From assembly GCA_017163975.1 (NCBI GenBank), contig JAFFSR010000221.1, positions 3,224,001 to 3,288,000 on the forward strand: a DNA stretch of 64,000 nt. Reading direction: 5' to 3'. The number at the start of each line of letters is the position of its first letter. The first letter of the stretch is position 1. Below the pieces are notes generated by a model. That model saw only the letters and a list, made by a program, of their open reading frames with translations. It was not told the origin of the DNA and did no database searches. The DNA comes from Anastatus disparis. Taxonomy: Eukaryota; Arthropoda; Insecta; Hymenoptera; Eupelmidae. The translations under genes were made by a program, and so were the position numbers. This document shows positions 40,401-55,400 of this stretch, one piece after another.

Positions 40401-43400
40401 ATGAAAATTTATGCGCTTTTGAAACACTTTCGTACAAAGGTTTCGTCCAAAAATTTACATAGAAGGTTGCGTAAAATTACCTATGGAATATTGATGCAAT
40501 TTATAAATTTTTATAAAGATTTCTATACAATTTTGCATGAATTTTGCATTATTTTTGTAAAAATTTTTTAAAAGTTTTTGAAAAATTTTTTTCAGCGACA
40601 TTTTAGTGTATACACGAGTGCGTTTTATTAGCCGAAAATGCCAGGAGTATAGGAAAAAGCAAATGCACATAGTAGTATATACAGATTACTTTTCATTCAG
40701 ATACGCTCTCTTTCTATTCTTTTCTCAAAACTCAAGCTATCTATCTTTCTTTAAACATTTAGTTTTTTATTGAGAGCACTAAGAAACAATATAGAAATGC
40801 TTTAAATTCGTCTGTAGTATGTGTTCCTTCTACCTTATACGTTAGCAAAAAAAAAAAGAAAAAGAAAAAAAAATGCGCCTTTTACGCGTGCCAACTTATA
40901 TTTCCCGTGACCCAGTGACCTTGACCCTTATATATAAGCCGAGTGCCGAGGGAGGCATACAGAGTGAGAACCGATGGCTGAAAGCCAGAAAGGGTGCAAG
41001 TGACACCTTTCACTACGTTTTCCCTTCACCTCCACCTCCTCCTCCTCCTCTTCTTCTTCTCCTCTTCGTTAAAATATACTAATGTGTGTCTATATTTGCG
41101 TATATGTGTACGTGTACCAAGCGTGTGCGATACTTTTCCTCTGATTTATTTCGTATACTCCTGCCAAATTCGCGCCTCTATCTTCCTTTTTTTTTCTTGT
41201 TTTTCCCCTCTATTTTCCTTTTTTTTCCTTTTTCCCCCTTTTTTTTAATCAATTTTAATGCACAGCTCCGAATTCATAGATTGAAGTGTATAGGGGGAGA
41301 ATTGTACGTGTATGTGTTTACGTATATGTGTGCACGCGCCTACCTTCAACGATTGAGCCCAGACACTTGTTTATACAGTTTACGAATAGAGCTTTATGCG
41401 TATTTCTGTGTGTGCGTGTATATGTGTATTATTAGAGATAGGGAAAAGCCGAGAATGCTTTTGTTGGAGATGCTCGAGTTGATGCTAAAAACAATTGAGT
41501 TTTTTCTTCCTCCCTCAGGATGAGAGAGCATCGGGATGCGCTAGTTTTGCGTATTATAGCTTTCGACTGGCATTAGGTATGGGATCGAATTTCGCTTATT
41601 GAGAAATTTTCAAAATCGTGGAATTTAACTCATAACAATTTTATTATAATTAATGAAAATTAAATTCATCGCTCGCATTTAATTCCGCACGATAATGATG
41701 ATAATATATGTACGAAGAATTTTTAATAAAGAAGTGAAAAATATTAAATAAAAAATGAAAATTTTTTATTCAACATTGCAAGCATGTTAATTTAATATAG
41801 CGAACTTCAATTGAAATATAACATTTAATAAAAAATTCTTGAGTCTCAAAATTACCAATTTTTCCTTTATTTATAAAAAAAAAAAGAAAGAAACGTTAGA
41901 TGCCGTATTTTAGACTAGGGTTTGAAGGTGGTTGTAAAAATGATATCCTCTTGTCATTTTATGTAGGTCAAAATAAAAACAAAGTAATATTTTTTTGAAA
42001 CTTGACACATATTTTTTTATGTCATACTTTTACTTGTACTTATTTTTTTTTATATTCATTACCGAATGAGTATTGGATATTTTTAATATGTATATTTTTT
42101 TTCTAAAAATAAATTTTCATAATAATTAATATTAATACTTTAATCATTGAAAAGAAAAAAAGAGAGATAAAAAGGGACAAGTAAATTTTTGCAAAAGTCA
42201 GCCTTTTTGAATAACTCCCTTGAGCATACATGAACTAAATCAAGGAAACAAGAATGAAGTTACATATGTAAGCTCTTACGTTTCACGTAAAACATAGAAA
42301 TTTTCGTTGTACAGAGGAAAATCTAGTTAGTTATTTTCTGGATTTTTTTCAAATGCGAAAAAAAAAAACATAAATTTAACGCTATTAATTATGTATTCTA
42401 TTTTAAAAATTAAACAAACAAAAACAAGATTCGAAATGTTTGTTGAAGAATATTTATGCATCGTGAAATAAAAGGTAACGAGCAGAATCATGTATTATTT
42501 AGTGTTTATTTTAAAAGAACACACTAATTCCCAACAAAATTTTCTATTGTTTGAATAATCGATCAACTGTAAATATTTTTATTTTATTTTCTTCTAATAC
42601 ATAATTTATTTGATTTTGTTAAATAGTTGATTCAGTTAAATTTCCAAATTCAGATTCCAAAGATATAATTACAAATAAGTAACATCAAAGTTATTTCAAT
42701 TAGATAGTAACGACAAAATCGTTTTAATTAATGACAACAAAATTAACAAGTTGCAACAAAATTATTTTAATTAATCACTTCGAGAAATAAAGTGGTCAGC
42801 GTACATTACGAATTCACATTGTTTAATATCATCTAAACAATAGTGCAATTAGTATTACTATACATACCAAAGATTTGAAATTCTCCTCGGTTTCACTTGA
42901 AATTTCCGATTTTAATTTTCTCGTATTTAATACCCCTTAGCACGTGCACATATTGTTGTTTGCTTATCAGATTGGCTTGAAATTTCGGCTAACAATATCG
43001 CGTGAAATGCCTTACTCCCTTACTTCCCAAGTTTAATAGAAACGCAAGTATATAAAATAAAAGCTTTGATATTGACAAGCGCACGTTTCAACGTATTATC
43101 CATTAAGTTCCTCCTTTGTAAACTGGCATTGCGTTTGCAGAGCTTTATTTATAGATTCATGCCTATTGTATATATTTTTCGATCAGTATACTTTATGAAG
43201 TTGGAACAATGGGTAAGGCAACCCCACGCTAAAAACTTGTCAGGCAAAGTTATACTTGACTTTCTTATAAGTAAGATTACAAAGTACCCGTTGAAAGGTT
43301 TCAATAGTTTGCTTTGAAGTTTTACACGGTAAAAAGTATCCGAGTATCACTGACGCATTAGTTTCGTGTATCGTTTTAATATCGGAAAGTCTTTTAGTAT

Positions 43401-46400
43401 TAAAAGTAAGTGCGTTTTAAATGATATTTTCCAATTTTAGAGTCTTAATTTATATGAATTTAAAAAAAGCTCAAGTGATTTTTAGAAATATAGAAATTTT
43501 TCTGTCATAAGTATTATGATGGTCAATTGGAAATTGAAATAATTTAATAATAAAGTAAAATTTATAAAATAAATTTGATACAAAACTAAATTTGGAATTT
43601 AAAGTTGTTTATCACAAAAAAATTATTTATATTAGCAAAAAAAAAAAAGAAAAAACAACCACCGAAATATGTAATTTATTAAATAATTTAAAATTTTAAT
43701 TTTATGTTTTTCAAATTCATTGACAGTCAAAACATTGTAAATTAATAAAAGCTCAAAGATATCTTCATACTATGCTTAAAATAAATTTTCTTCTTAAAAT
43801 TTATAAAAAAAACTTAAATTATTATAATTATAAAAAAAGAAAAAAATTATAAACAAGCAATTAAAAGGCACTTAACAAAGTCACGTTCGCGTACATCTAG
43901 CTATCTACTTTTACACGTCGTTATTCATATCATCAAAAGCATCCTAGCTTTCGGTTGCGTGCATACGCGAGTTGTATACACTCAAAATGCAAAACGACCG
44001 AGAGAGATTTGCCTTTTGTATATGCTCGTTAGATATCGCGATGATTGTTACGATTCCGCTATCTTTTTTTTTTTTTTGTTATCGAATAAAACCTATACGT
44101 GTATTGATGATCATTTGTTTTTTTTTTTTCCTGTTCTCTCTTGTTTTTTATATCATCGAAATTTTTGCCATTGCCATTGTTAACAATTGAACGAGCAAAA
44201 GAGAGTCGGAAACTTTTTTTTTTGTGTAAACGTAGGCAGATTGACACCCTTAGTGAATTGCTGAATCGTAAACTTGATTTGTTTCGTAGGCGTGTGTGCG
44301 TGATCTGATGAATAGCAGAACTAGAAATTCTAACTGAATTCTGTGTACTCTAATGGAATACTAATAAAGATGACATTACGAAATTCCGATAGTTCTTTCA
44401 GCCTAACGTTTAATATAATTAATACGCCTTTTTCATATATCAAATAAAGAATTTGTTATTTTCTTTTAATTAATTTTAACGTTGAAATTTAAATGTAAAT
44501 TTTATTTTTATTGAAAGTTTTACTAGAACTTTGAGGTAACGATCTTTTATAAGATTATTATCTTCATTTAATTGAATTTTTTCTTCTAAAAAATTCAAGA
44601 TAAAAGTAATAAAGTTTAAATATTTTTGCAAATGATTTTTGATTAGATGATTTTAATAGAAAAAGTTCTCAGCTAATTTCAATTGAGCTGGGTCAATACT
44701 TTTTAGGTATTTTTTTATATAAATAATTATCGATTCATATGAAAAATCTAAAAGATCTGATTGAACATTTTTCATAAAACTTTTAAATGAAAGAAAAATT
44801 TAAGATTTTTTTCACTAATTTTGTGAAAATTAATCCTTACGTTACGATCATTTTAAGCGCACTAATAGCTACAGCAGAGTGTCTTAACGAGGCATAATAT
44901 AAAATTAAAATATACAGAGAATCTCTTATCATGTAAAAAGATTATTTTCATTACCTTACAAAAGTTGGCTATATTTCAAATACGATTATAGACTTCATTT
45001 TTGAAAAAAAAATTATTTTAAATTTTAACTTCTTAAATCAAAATATATCTTGAGAATTAATTTGAAAATAAAGTTTCAAGTGATTTCTAAGTACACGATT
45101 TGAATGAAAAGCTTACATAAAGACTCCTTTAAAGGGATGAATGTAAACATAAAATAAATCACAAGCAATCTAAACTTTACAAAAGCTTGAAAAGACAGAA
45201 AACACGATGATACGACGCAGATTGCGATTCGTCTAATGCATTTGGATTTAAGCTCAGAAATACATTTTACTACTGAATATTTTGAGCTGAAATTTATCAC
45301 ACATCTTTATCAAGCCTTCCACTGTAATATGGTATATTAATAAAATTCATTTATTCAAAGTATAAAAAAGACTTTTAGTGATAGAAAGAAAAAAATATGA
45401 ATTTCTTGGTTTTTAATTTTCTTTTGTTAATCAATTCATGATATTTTTAGAAATATTATATCAATAAATGCTTTAATAAATACTTTTTAAAAGATTGAAA
45501 TAATTATATTAGAATTTATTACTTAAAATTGTTTTTAAAAAATGAGACTTCAAGTTAACAGTTTTGAGGGTACGCCCACATATTTTTATTACTCTTTTTA
45601 ATTGTATACATATATATCGAGAATCAATGAATAAGAAGTTTTAAATTTTATAACTTCACAACGAATTGTACTTTTAAACTCGTTTAACGATAATTCCATG
45701 ATAAGTTTTTAACAGAATTATTTAGGAAATGAACATTATATTTTATTTTGATGAAAAAAAAAGAAGCAACAAAATAAAACTATCAAACAACTTTCTTCGA
45801 AAATTTCGAAATAAACCTAACTATATCTGCAATCAAAAACTTCTTATCACATTAACTGTATCCAAGCGGAACGTATTGTTAAAGTTTTAAATGAAGCCTT
45901 TATGCTCCTTTCCTTAAAAAGCATGTAAAATTTTGCGAAAAGTTACTGCCTTATTAAAGCGCTACATTAAGATTTTAGCGACCCTGACGTTAATCTTATT
46001 AGGATTTTTATGACATTTCATCTTTTCAAGTTTATCAGATGATAAGATTAATAAGATAAGAAAATCTATTTAATTATTTAATGCGAAAATTTAACTAGAT
46101 AATCCTCTTATAGAAAATACATCTTATTCTACTTATATTAATGCCTTTTAATTATTAAACTACCTTTTTTTCAACTTTAATTGATAAAATTTATGCCTTG
46201 AATTATTAAATTTCAATATCAAGGAAACAATTGGAAGTGATAAAAGATATTACATTTTAACAAAATGTTTAACGATCAATGATGTAAATTTCAAATAGCT
46301 TCTGTGATTAAATTACAATTTTAATAAAAATTTGATTTTGCTGCGAATTCAATACTAATTTTTATTAAAATTTTTATTCGTCAAAAGATTCATTTCCATT

Positions 46401-49400
46401 TCGAAATTCATTCATAAAGTTAAAAACAGAAAATTTATAAAACTGAAAATACCGTATAAAATTTTTAAAAAAAGTGTTGCATGCAATTAAAATAATTAAA
46501 AATGAAAAAAAAAAAAAAATCTTGTTTGCTTGTAACACGTCAGAACGCATACCACAGTCGGCAAAGTGTGTGTGACAAGGAAACTTCCCCCTACATTTTC
46601 ATAAAATAGTGCATATACGTAACTCGGCGCTTATATGTGTACGCTATATGGAATACCATATAACAGCAGCGAAAGCAAATTTCAATTAGCACAACGGAAC
46701 GAATGAGGAAGCTGTGTATATATAGCGTTAAGGTATATAAGAGAAATATATACATGTTAACCTGCTACGGTGTATATATGTATATACGGAATTCGAAGGT
46801 TCGTTTGACGCCACGAAATTTACCTCGAACTCTACTAACGACCCTTTTCTCCGTGTATATATATATACATCTTTCCCTCTCTCTTTATCTTCATTTACTT
46901 CGTCATATCATCATCATATACACTCTTATACATTAAAGGGCTTAAACATGTCAAAAGATATACGTGTGTGCATATGTGGAGGTATATATACTTCAAAGAA
47001 GTATTATGTTCAAAAAGGTTAAAAAAAAAAGGAGAGTGTGTGTATACGTATAACAAAATTCTCACCTTTCACGTTGAAACTTAATACTTTGGACAACTTG
47101 AGGTATTTTTTGACGAAAATTCCATAGATGAATAATATCGTCCGCTGTTGATGATATCAGAGCACCTTCGTTCACCAAAAATTGTAGCTGTGTCACCGCG
47201 CAGCCGCCATCGTGCTTAACGTGAACATCAACGCCAGGCCTACCCAAACTGGATTTTTTTTAAACGAATCATTTTTTATGTTAAGGAAAATAAATGTAAT
47301 GCTGAAATGTTTTTATTATTATTTTTTTGTTTTGGACTGAGAATCATTGGAGATGACACATTTTTATTCCTGTATGTTTGAATTTGTGAGTAAAAGAACT
47401 TAATTATTAAAACTAAAAATACATTATAATTACATAACATAATTTATGAAATTAAAGTTACAGCACATAATAAAAATTTTCGAACGACGCCTATAATTTT
47501 ACGTATAAAATTGAAAGATAAGCTACTTTGGATATCTAACACAGGGCTTATTTTATTTGAAAATTATGCAACGTTGAAGTGAGGCTATTTAAATAAAAAT
47601 GGCTCGTAAAATTAAAATATTTAAGTAAGCAAAAAATAGGACTCGATATTCTAAGTGAAAAATTACAATAATGGAAGTGGTTTTACTTTGGGATGAAAAA
47701 TTTTAAGTACAAAAATAAAGCAAAAATTTTCATCAATATCAAATAACCCTTTTTTATTACTATTACGCAAAATTAATTTTCAACATTTTTTTTAAAATAT
47801 AAGATTTAATATAGATTATGGAAATTTTAATTGCAGATGATGGCTAGTCTTTAAAAAAAGGTGATTATTAAAAAAAGGAAAATTGATTTTAAATGGAAAT
47901 AATAAATGACATTATTACCTGCTCGCATCATTGAACCTCGATTCGTATCTATCGTAGATAATAGGTTTTGTCCATGTATATACATGTATAACGTTCACGA
48001 TATATTTATATATATGTGAACGTTAATAACTACGCAATTAACAAGAAGTCGCCTAACTTCCGGGTGGCCGATTTTACTCCGTTATTAACGAATAATAAAT
48101 ATTATCAAATGAACATATATATACATGATAATATAACCTTATTTTACAGATGAAAAAATTGTATTTTAAACTAGGGCTTGTAAATTAAAATAAGCGGAAA
48201 TATAATTAAATATTTAAAAATTATTAAATATGAAATAATATATTTTCAAATTTCACAAAAATAAATAAAAATTTAATTATAGAGCTAGTTTAATCCTTGA
48301 TTTCGATTAAAATTTTATGATTTTAACGTTTTACTTTCCATGTATTTCTGCTTATATATTTTAATCAACGAGAAAATGTAACGTAAATAAAAAATAATAC
48401 GAAAAAGCATTTATTGTAGTTAATAATTATTTATTCATATTGTTGGTAATATAAGTACTTAATTTTCAGTGAGTAATCAATTATCTGAGACGTATAATTT
48501 TCATCGCTAGTTTTATCAATAATTATAGCATATGGCTTAATTTTATATTATCCAGCTTATTTTTTTATAACATTGACAAGATTTATGCTTATGTAATATT
48601 AAAAAATTACACTTATTATATATTAAAATTTTTAAATTTTTGTTTTTAAAACTACTAAATCAAATTTAAAAGTCGTTGAGGAATAATAAGCGATTGGACT
48701 GAATTGCAAACTTTAATTATATGATTTTGTCCCTTGGGTAATTTTAAAGGTTAAAGTTTCTCAGATTATCAATTATTTTGTTTAAAATACATTTATTTCA
48801 TTTAGTACATATTTTATGTAAATTTTTGAATTAATAAATTTTTTTTTTAAGTAATATTATGAAGGGAGCATTGATAAGTCACCTTATTATTAACTTTCTT
48901 TTTTCTTTTAAGTTTACCGTCACCCCTTTATCGATAGTCGCATTTGAATAATTTATTTATTGACATAATGTTAATGGTAGTGAGATTAATATGATAAATT
49001 TATAATACAGCAAATTGATGATATTCTTTTTCAGTTAAAATTCAAATACAATATTAATTATTAAAGTGACTAAAAAAGTAACGCTAAATTTTTTACTATA
49101 TTCCGAACTATTATTTCAAAATTCATTTCATTAACAACCACAATTCTTTCAATTACTTAAAAAATTAACATTATGTAAAGTAGGCATTGAATTATTATAT
49201 TTTACCACTTTACTCAGTACTTATAGCGGCTTTGACGGCTTTTTATGAAAATCTAGAAAATCTATTGAAAAATATCAAGAAAAGTAAGAGCTTATTATTG
49301 ACTTTTTAAAAATATAAAGTAATCAATAAAATTAAAGAAGAAAAAATCGTGAGAAGAAAAAATTTAACACAGATTCTAGGAAAAAATAGTATTTTTGTTG

Positions 49401-52400
49401 ATGACATTTTCATTATAAATTTAAGCTAGTTAAAAATGCCATGCCATCAATGAAATAAAAAAGATACGTAAATATTGACTATAATGGTTACGATTAATAC
49501 GTTAACAATGTCAAATTGTTGGTATTTTTTGTAATGAACTTTAATTAAACTTAAATTATGATAACTATTGATACATATTATGATTATAAACATTTTTGAA
49601 AAAAAAACTATTCAAGAAGAACAAAAAAGTGACCCTGATTAAGATAAGTCCAGCCCTAAGAACTGACCCGTTCACTGTATTTCATTGTAGTAGTTAAACT
49701 ATTTTTAACAAGAATTGATTATACTGATTTTGAAGATGCAATATAAATTCCATTTGTTTTTCCTTCGTGATTCAAATCCTCGTCCCTAACATTAACTAAG
49801 CTCGGCCCCTCCTTCTCTGTCATTATAAAGTGTGGTATTTAATGCGATTCTCCTCCCTTCCTAAATTGGTAACCCCAGATTATGGACGCTCCTAAAGATA
49901 CCGGGGGCTAAGTCACAAATGTATTTTTTCATTAACTAAAGTCATGTATGTGTTGACGTAACTTTTTTTATTAAATTATAAATCTTTTAAATATTTTAGT
50001 CTGCAACTTATAGTTGTATAAATGTGTTTTAACTATATTTTAAGCTTCTATCTTACTGATATTATTATTAAATTTATTCTATATTCTCAATATTATCTAT
50101 GAGTTTGTTAGAAACGAGCATTTACTTTACTCTATAAGAAAATTTTATTCTCTTCTTTGGGTTTGAAAATTCCAACTTTTTGTTTTAAACATGCCAGCTA
50201 ACTTTTAAATGTCTATTTACAATTATGGGAAATTACGATTCAAACGCAATCAACATGAAAGGCTTTTTATTCATAAGTCATTCACAAACTACGAAGAATC
50301 AACAATCTGAAAAACTCATTAAAACTTGTTTTAAAATCCGAATCTCAGCTGCGGAGCATGAAAAATGAACGGAATATCCTGGGATACACACAAAGCCGGC
50401 AAAATTAAAGAAATCAATTCGGCAAACTTTTTAAATTAATGTTAATTTTTCCTCGATTTTTTGATGAAACTACTAAATTAAAAAGCGTTCAGTGATAATT
50501 TTAAATTGCTAAAAAAAAGAGAGAAAAAAATATAAAGAATAAATTAAAAGATTAATTTGTAAACTGATCCTTTTGCACTTGTAATTAAAACGTTTTACCA
50601 TTTTTAAAAGCTTTTCGCACATCATAAATAAAAAGTTGGAATTCCACAGAAGTAAATTGTAGTGAAAAACTTGAGAAAAAAATATACGCTTTGCAGGGAA
50701 AAAGCTTTGCTGATCTGTTCTTTCATCTGAAGTTAAAAACGTTTTAATAAATTTCTAATAAACGCATATGCGCGTACGTTCCGCAAATTCACATAAAAAA
50801 TTAGTCCGTCATGTTTTTCATGTTTTTTTTTTTTATCGTTTTAAGAAAAAAGAACGCCATATCGCGTACATTAAAATCTTTGAATTTTACATCGCATCCA
50901 GATATGGATGCACGAGGGTATCTTTCATATTTTTTCCCGATAATCCAAATCGGAAATTAGTTCTTCTCATTTGATATAACCTTGATGGATCTACAGTGTG
51001 CCGAGTTGGTGTAATTAAAAATTTAATTGTTGTTCATGTGTAATCCTATCGATTTTTTCTCGATGAAAGCTTTCTTTCTTTTTTCTTTTATTTTTTTTAG
51101 CAAAATTTGATTCTCCGCATATGAAGGTAATAAAATGGTTCATGAGTGCACTGAGAATCCATTAAGAGCGTAGCCTACACAAAAAGCCTATGCGCGGCGC
51201 TATCAAAAATTGTAAGACTGCTTTCTTGGTTTTGGGGCGCTGCGGCCCAACTCACAGAAGCCTGCGCACTTATAACAGTAGACAATAGTAATGTTCAGCT
51301 GCGTTCTCACCTTTTTGGACGGCTGAGCGCCAAAAAAGAGAGACCAGCCTCGCATATTCGTAGTGGCGCCACGCTACGTCCCTTTGAGAAGGTTACGCTC
51401 TGAATGGATTCTCAGTGTGGTAATCAAATACTAGAGCATTTGAAATTCAGGTGAAATATTTTTATTAAAAGATGTATGAAAAATTGAAATTAATTTTTGT
51501 ATATAAAAAGATAATCGTAGAAAGTTTAAATAATAATGACAAATAGCTTTGCAACGACGTTACTGAAAACAGTACAATTTACTTTGTAACCAGAAAATTT
51601 TTATCTAATTTTTAAATATGTTTTCCATACGAATTTATAATTAAAGTTTATTATTCTGAAAATATGTTTAATATGCAATAAAAATAATGCAACGCAAGTT
51701 TTTCAAACGCAAAAAACAATTTTTCTTTTAAAATATTTAAATTTGAAATAAACGTAAATTTTTAAATTATAAAATGATGAGCATTGTGAAATAGTTGCAA
51801 CGGTCAAGAATTGTTTTCATAGTAAATGAAAAGATAACAAACAATAGTTACAAAAGCATTTTGGATTTTACCTTACAACGTCAATTCTGTTTTCGAAAAT
51901 TGAAAATTTTGCTAACTACTAAAATATATTTTTATGAAAATTTAAATATTCCGCAGGGAAAAGCAAAACTTTCATCAGTTCAAAAATTTTTCAAACGCAA
52001 AATATAAAATGTAAAATTACATAAATTTAATTCAAAATTCAAGTTAAAATTAACGAATTAAGGGTTTATGAAAGTTAAAAATTCATTCATAAGTTAAACA
52101 ACGCACCTGCAGTTCGTTAACAATTATCGAGCATGCAAAATAACTTTGAAAACAAATCAATAATAACTTTTGTAAAGTCACAAATTCTACCAGCAGCCCC
52201 AAGGTTTTCCCTAAAATTTCAAAACTTTTCGATCAAAAGCAATATTGGTCAGTGAATTATAGACATAAGGCTTAATACATTTTCCTTCATTATCAATTAT
52301 TGATTACGTCCGACGAGTCAAGCCCGCTCGAAAGTACACTAACAAATATTCAATTTAGCATTCAAAATAACTTCATCGAATAAGCAACGCAATTTACCTT

Positions 52401-55400
52401 GTTTATTCATAACTATAAATAAACCGCTGGCTACAAATGCTCTTAAATGGAATAATATTGAAATATCTGACATGTCTGTTTATTTATTAAATTTTAACAT
52501 GAAATGTTCGGATTAATTTTTTATAAAATTTTGATGTTAAATATGCAGAAGCTTTAAATAAATTGAATAACTCTGAAAAAAATTGAAATAACAAATTCTT
52601 TATAATGTTTTCTCTATCAAATATATGTATAAAAAATTACGTAAAAAAATTTAATTCTGTTTTGTTAATATTAGTTATTTTAAGGTAAAAATTTAATAAC
52701 CACTTTTTTCACATAAAAATAGCTCAGTTTCTTTAGCAAATACCAGTACATTGTGACTATACATTAAATCAGTGAAATCCATCACCACTGCCGCAGTCAA
52801 TCGAATTGATTAAATCCCGTGGCCGGAAAAAAAAGAGTCGAGCTTATTAAATTCCCGATGGCCTTTGGTCACTTGACCTCTCTTAACGCACTTTATACTT
52901 TGTTAGCTCTGTATGTTTTTCTTTTTTCCTTTTTTTAATTTCTATTACTCTTTTCTTGTTCCATTAATCATTCAGTCTCTGTCTAATGTTTTCGCATATA
53001 CGAATTTCAGTTGACTCTTTTTTTTCCTACGCTCCGAGTACATTTTCCGGATGGTAGGTGCGAAATGCTCTCTCTCTTTTTTTTTCATTTTCCATTCTCA
53101 TATCCCATTTCCGACGGACGAAGTTTTCACGAGCGTTATATATGGCTGCTGGTATATAACCCGATATGATTCATTATATGATCTGCTTGGAAATTAGATT
53201 TTCTTTCTTTTCTAATTGCGCGATAAAAAGTACTTTGAATAAAGTTAATTTTTATTACGTGTTCCAGAGAACTTTGGGATCCTTTGTTCCATCGAATCAC
53301 GATTATTTTTTTCTTTCTGCTTCTTTTTTTTTATCAAACAAGGATTTAAACTTTTATTTTCGAAGGTCTTGCGGAAAAAAAATTTTATGATATTCTTAAA
53401 ATTACATCGTAATTACGTCATGATTCCAAACTCGGATTACCGCATGACATCAGAAGAAAAATTGTATAGTTCATAGATTCATTTACGTAAGGAAGATTTA
53501 TACGTGGCTAAAAATACAATTATTGAAGCTATACATTAGCAAAATACATCATTCTGTTTACCAATAATTATGGAAATTTAGGTATAAATTTTTATTATTT
53601 TTGCAATATTGAAAAATAAATAATTTAAGACCCGCATTATCACTTTTTTACGCGCTGACACAATTTCAAAATAACGACGTATTCAAATCTCAAGGTTATT
53701 AAGACATTTGATTTAATAAAAACACAAATGAATGTTTTTAATTACAAGTTACTTTTGATCAAAATGAAAAAGAAAAATCCAGTTAACTTATTTATTCTAC
53801 GTACAAATAGCTATATTATAATAATAATTTTGAATTATAAAAAGCAGGCATGAACGAAACAATTAATAAAGAAAATATAACATTTAATCACGTAATACTA
53901 ATTAAAAAAAATTAGCATATATGAAAATTTATAAATATATTTATACCCTCTCATTTAATATGAAAGCTACGAAAAAGGGGTAGACTCGAAATAGTATATT
54001 ATTAACCAAGGGAGAGAAGTTGACCATTAAATGCTCGCGTAAGATTTGCCCCCGAGCGCAGCGAGGGGGCAAATACGCGAGCAATTGATGGTCAACTTCT
54101 CTCCCGAGGTGAATATACGATTTTTTCTTATTCCCGGCGAAAAGTACGTCCAACTTACCCTTTGTGATAATTCGTTTTTGATGATAAATCATTAAAATTA
54201 AAATACCGCGATGAATCGCCTGCTGCTTTCGACCGAGTATGCTCTATCCTTCTCTGCCCCTCTCCCACTGATGATAAATCATTAAAATAAACCATCAATA
54301 TTTCACTCACATTTTATAATTTACACACTTTATAATTCACACACTTTATAACACACTGCAATTTATAATTCACAAAATAAAACAAGTTAGGTTTTAATAA
54401 TAAGATATTTAAAATTACTATATAAGAAAGATAAAGAAAAAGATACTGCTTGTTGTAACCGGCAAAAAAAGCTAGACATAGCCCCCTCCATTCGCGGCTA
54501 CCTTTATTGTACATATATAAGAGAAAGAAAGAGAGAGGGAGAGAGTCAATTCTTAAAGCCGGCGGACAGAGAAGGATAGACGCAACCCTCTCTATTCTGT
54601 ATAAAAAAGAAAGAGAGAGGGAGAGAGTCAATGTCTAACGCCGGTGGACAGAGAAGGATAGACGTAGCCCTCTTTATTCTTAACTGCCGTGAAAAACAGA
54701 GCGTCAACACGATTGCGCATCGCTAGTGCGCCGAGACGCCGTAGATAATGCTTAACTTCTCTCTCAGAAAGAAGACGTCTTTCGACGTACTTTTCGCCAG
54801 GGGATAAGAAAAATAAGGTTTATTTGATTTAGCTAATTGCATATGTGTCACTTTAATTTAAAATATATATTCCTCGCTTCTTGTCTCTGGCGCCTTGCTT
54901 AACGCGCATTTTCAACGGTACACAATATATACACACTATCTCTCTGTCGCTTCTGTCTTTTTGTTTTCTCTCTATTTATCTCCGTCTCTTTCGGCCGATA
55001 TATTTCTAAGCATTTAATTTGTTTTATTTTTTGTGTTTTTTTTTTGGTCTTTTTTCTTCGCACTCACGGTCATAATTAAAAATAAATCCCGCTAATTATT
55101 TTTTTGACTACACTTAATATGGTCCTTGTAAAAATTAATGATAAAGCTTATTGTGACGTATAGATATGTTTCGTATCTGGGAGGAGTATAATTTAATTAA
55201 TTTTTTTTGTTCATGCTGTCTCTTGCTGTTTAAAATAAATGATTGTAAGGTTTTACGGAAATATAGATTGTCATTATTTTTTAGTTGCTAACACTTTTTT
55301 ATACTTTCTATTGATTTGAGATTTACTTTTTATATTTGGCATTGGTTTTAGATTTTCGACTTTTGGAACAAAAAAAAAATAAATATCAATTTTGTTATAA

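Noticed and set aside
41086..41523. 145-codon plus-strand frame rich in Phe, Leu and Cys
   Set aside because: Composition reflects pyrimidine runs and TG/TA simple sequence; no domain recognised.
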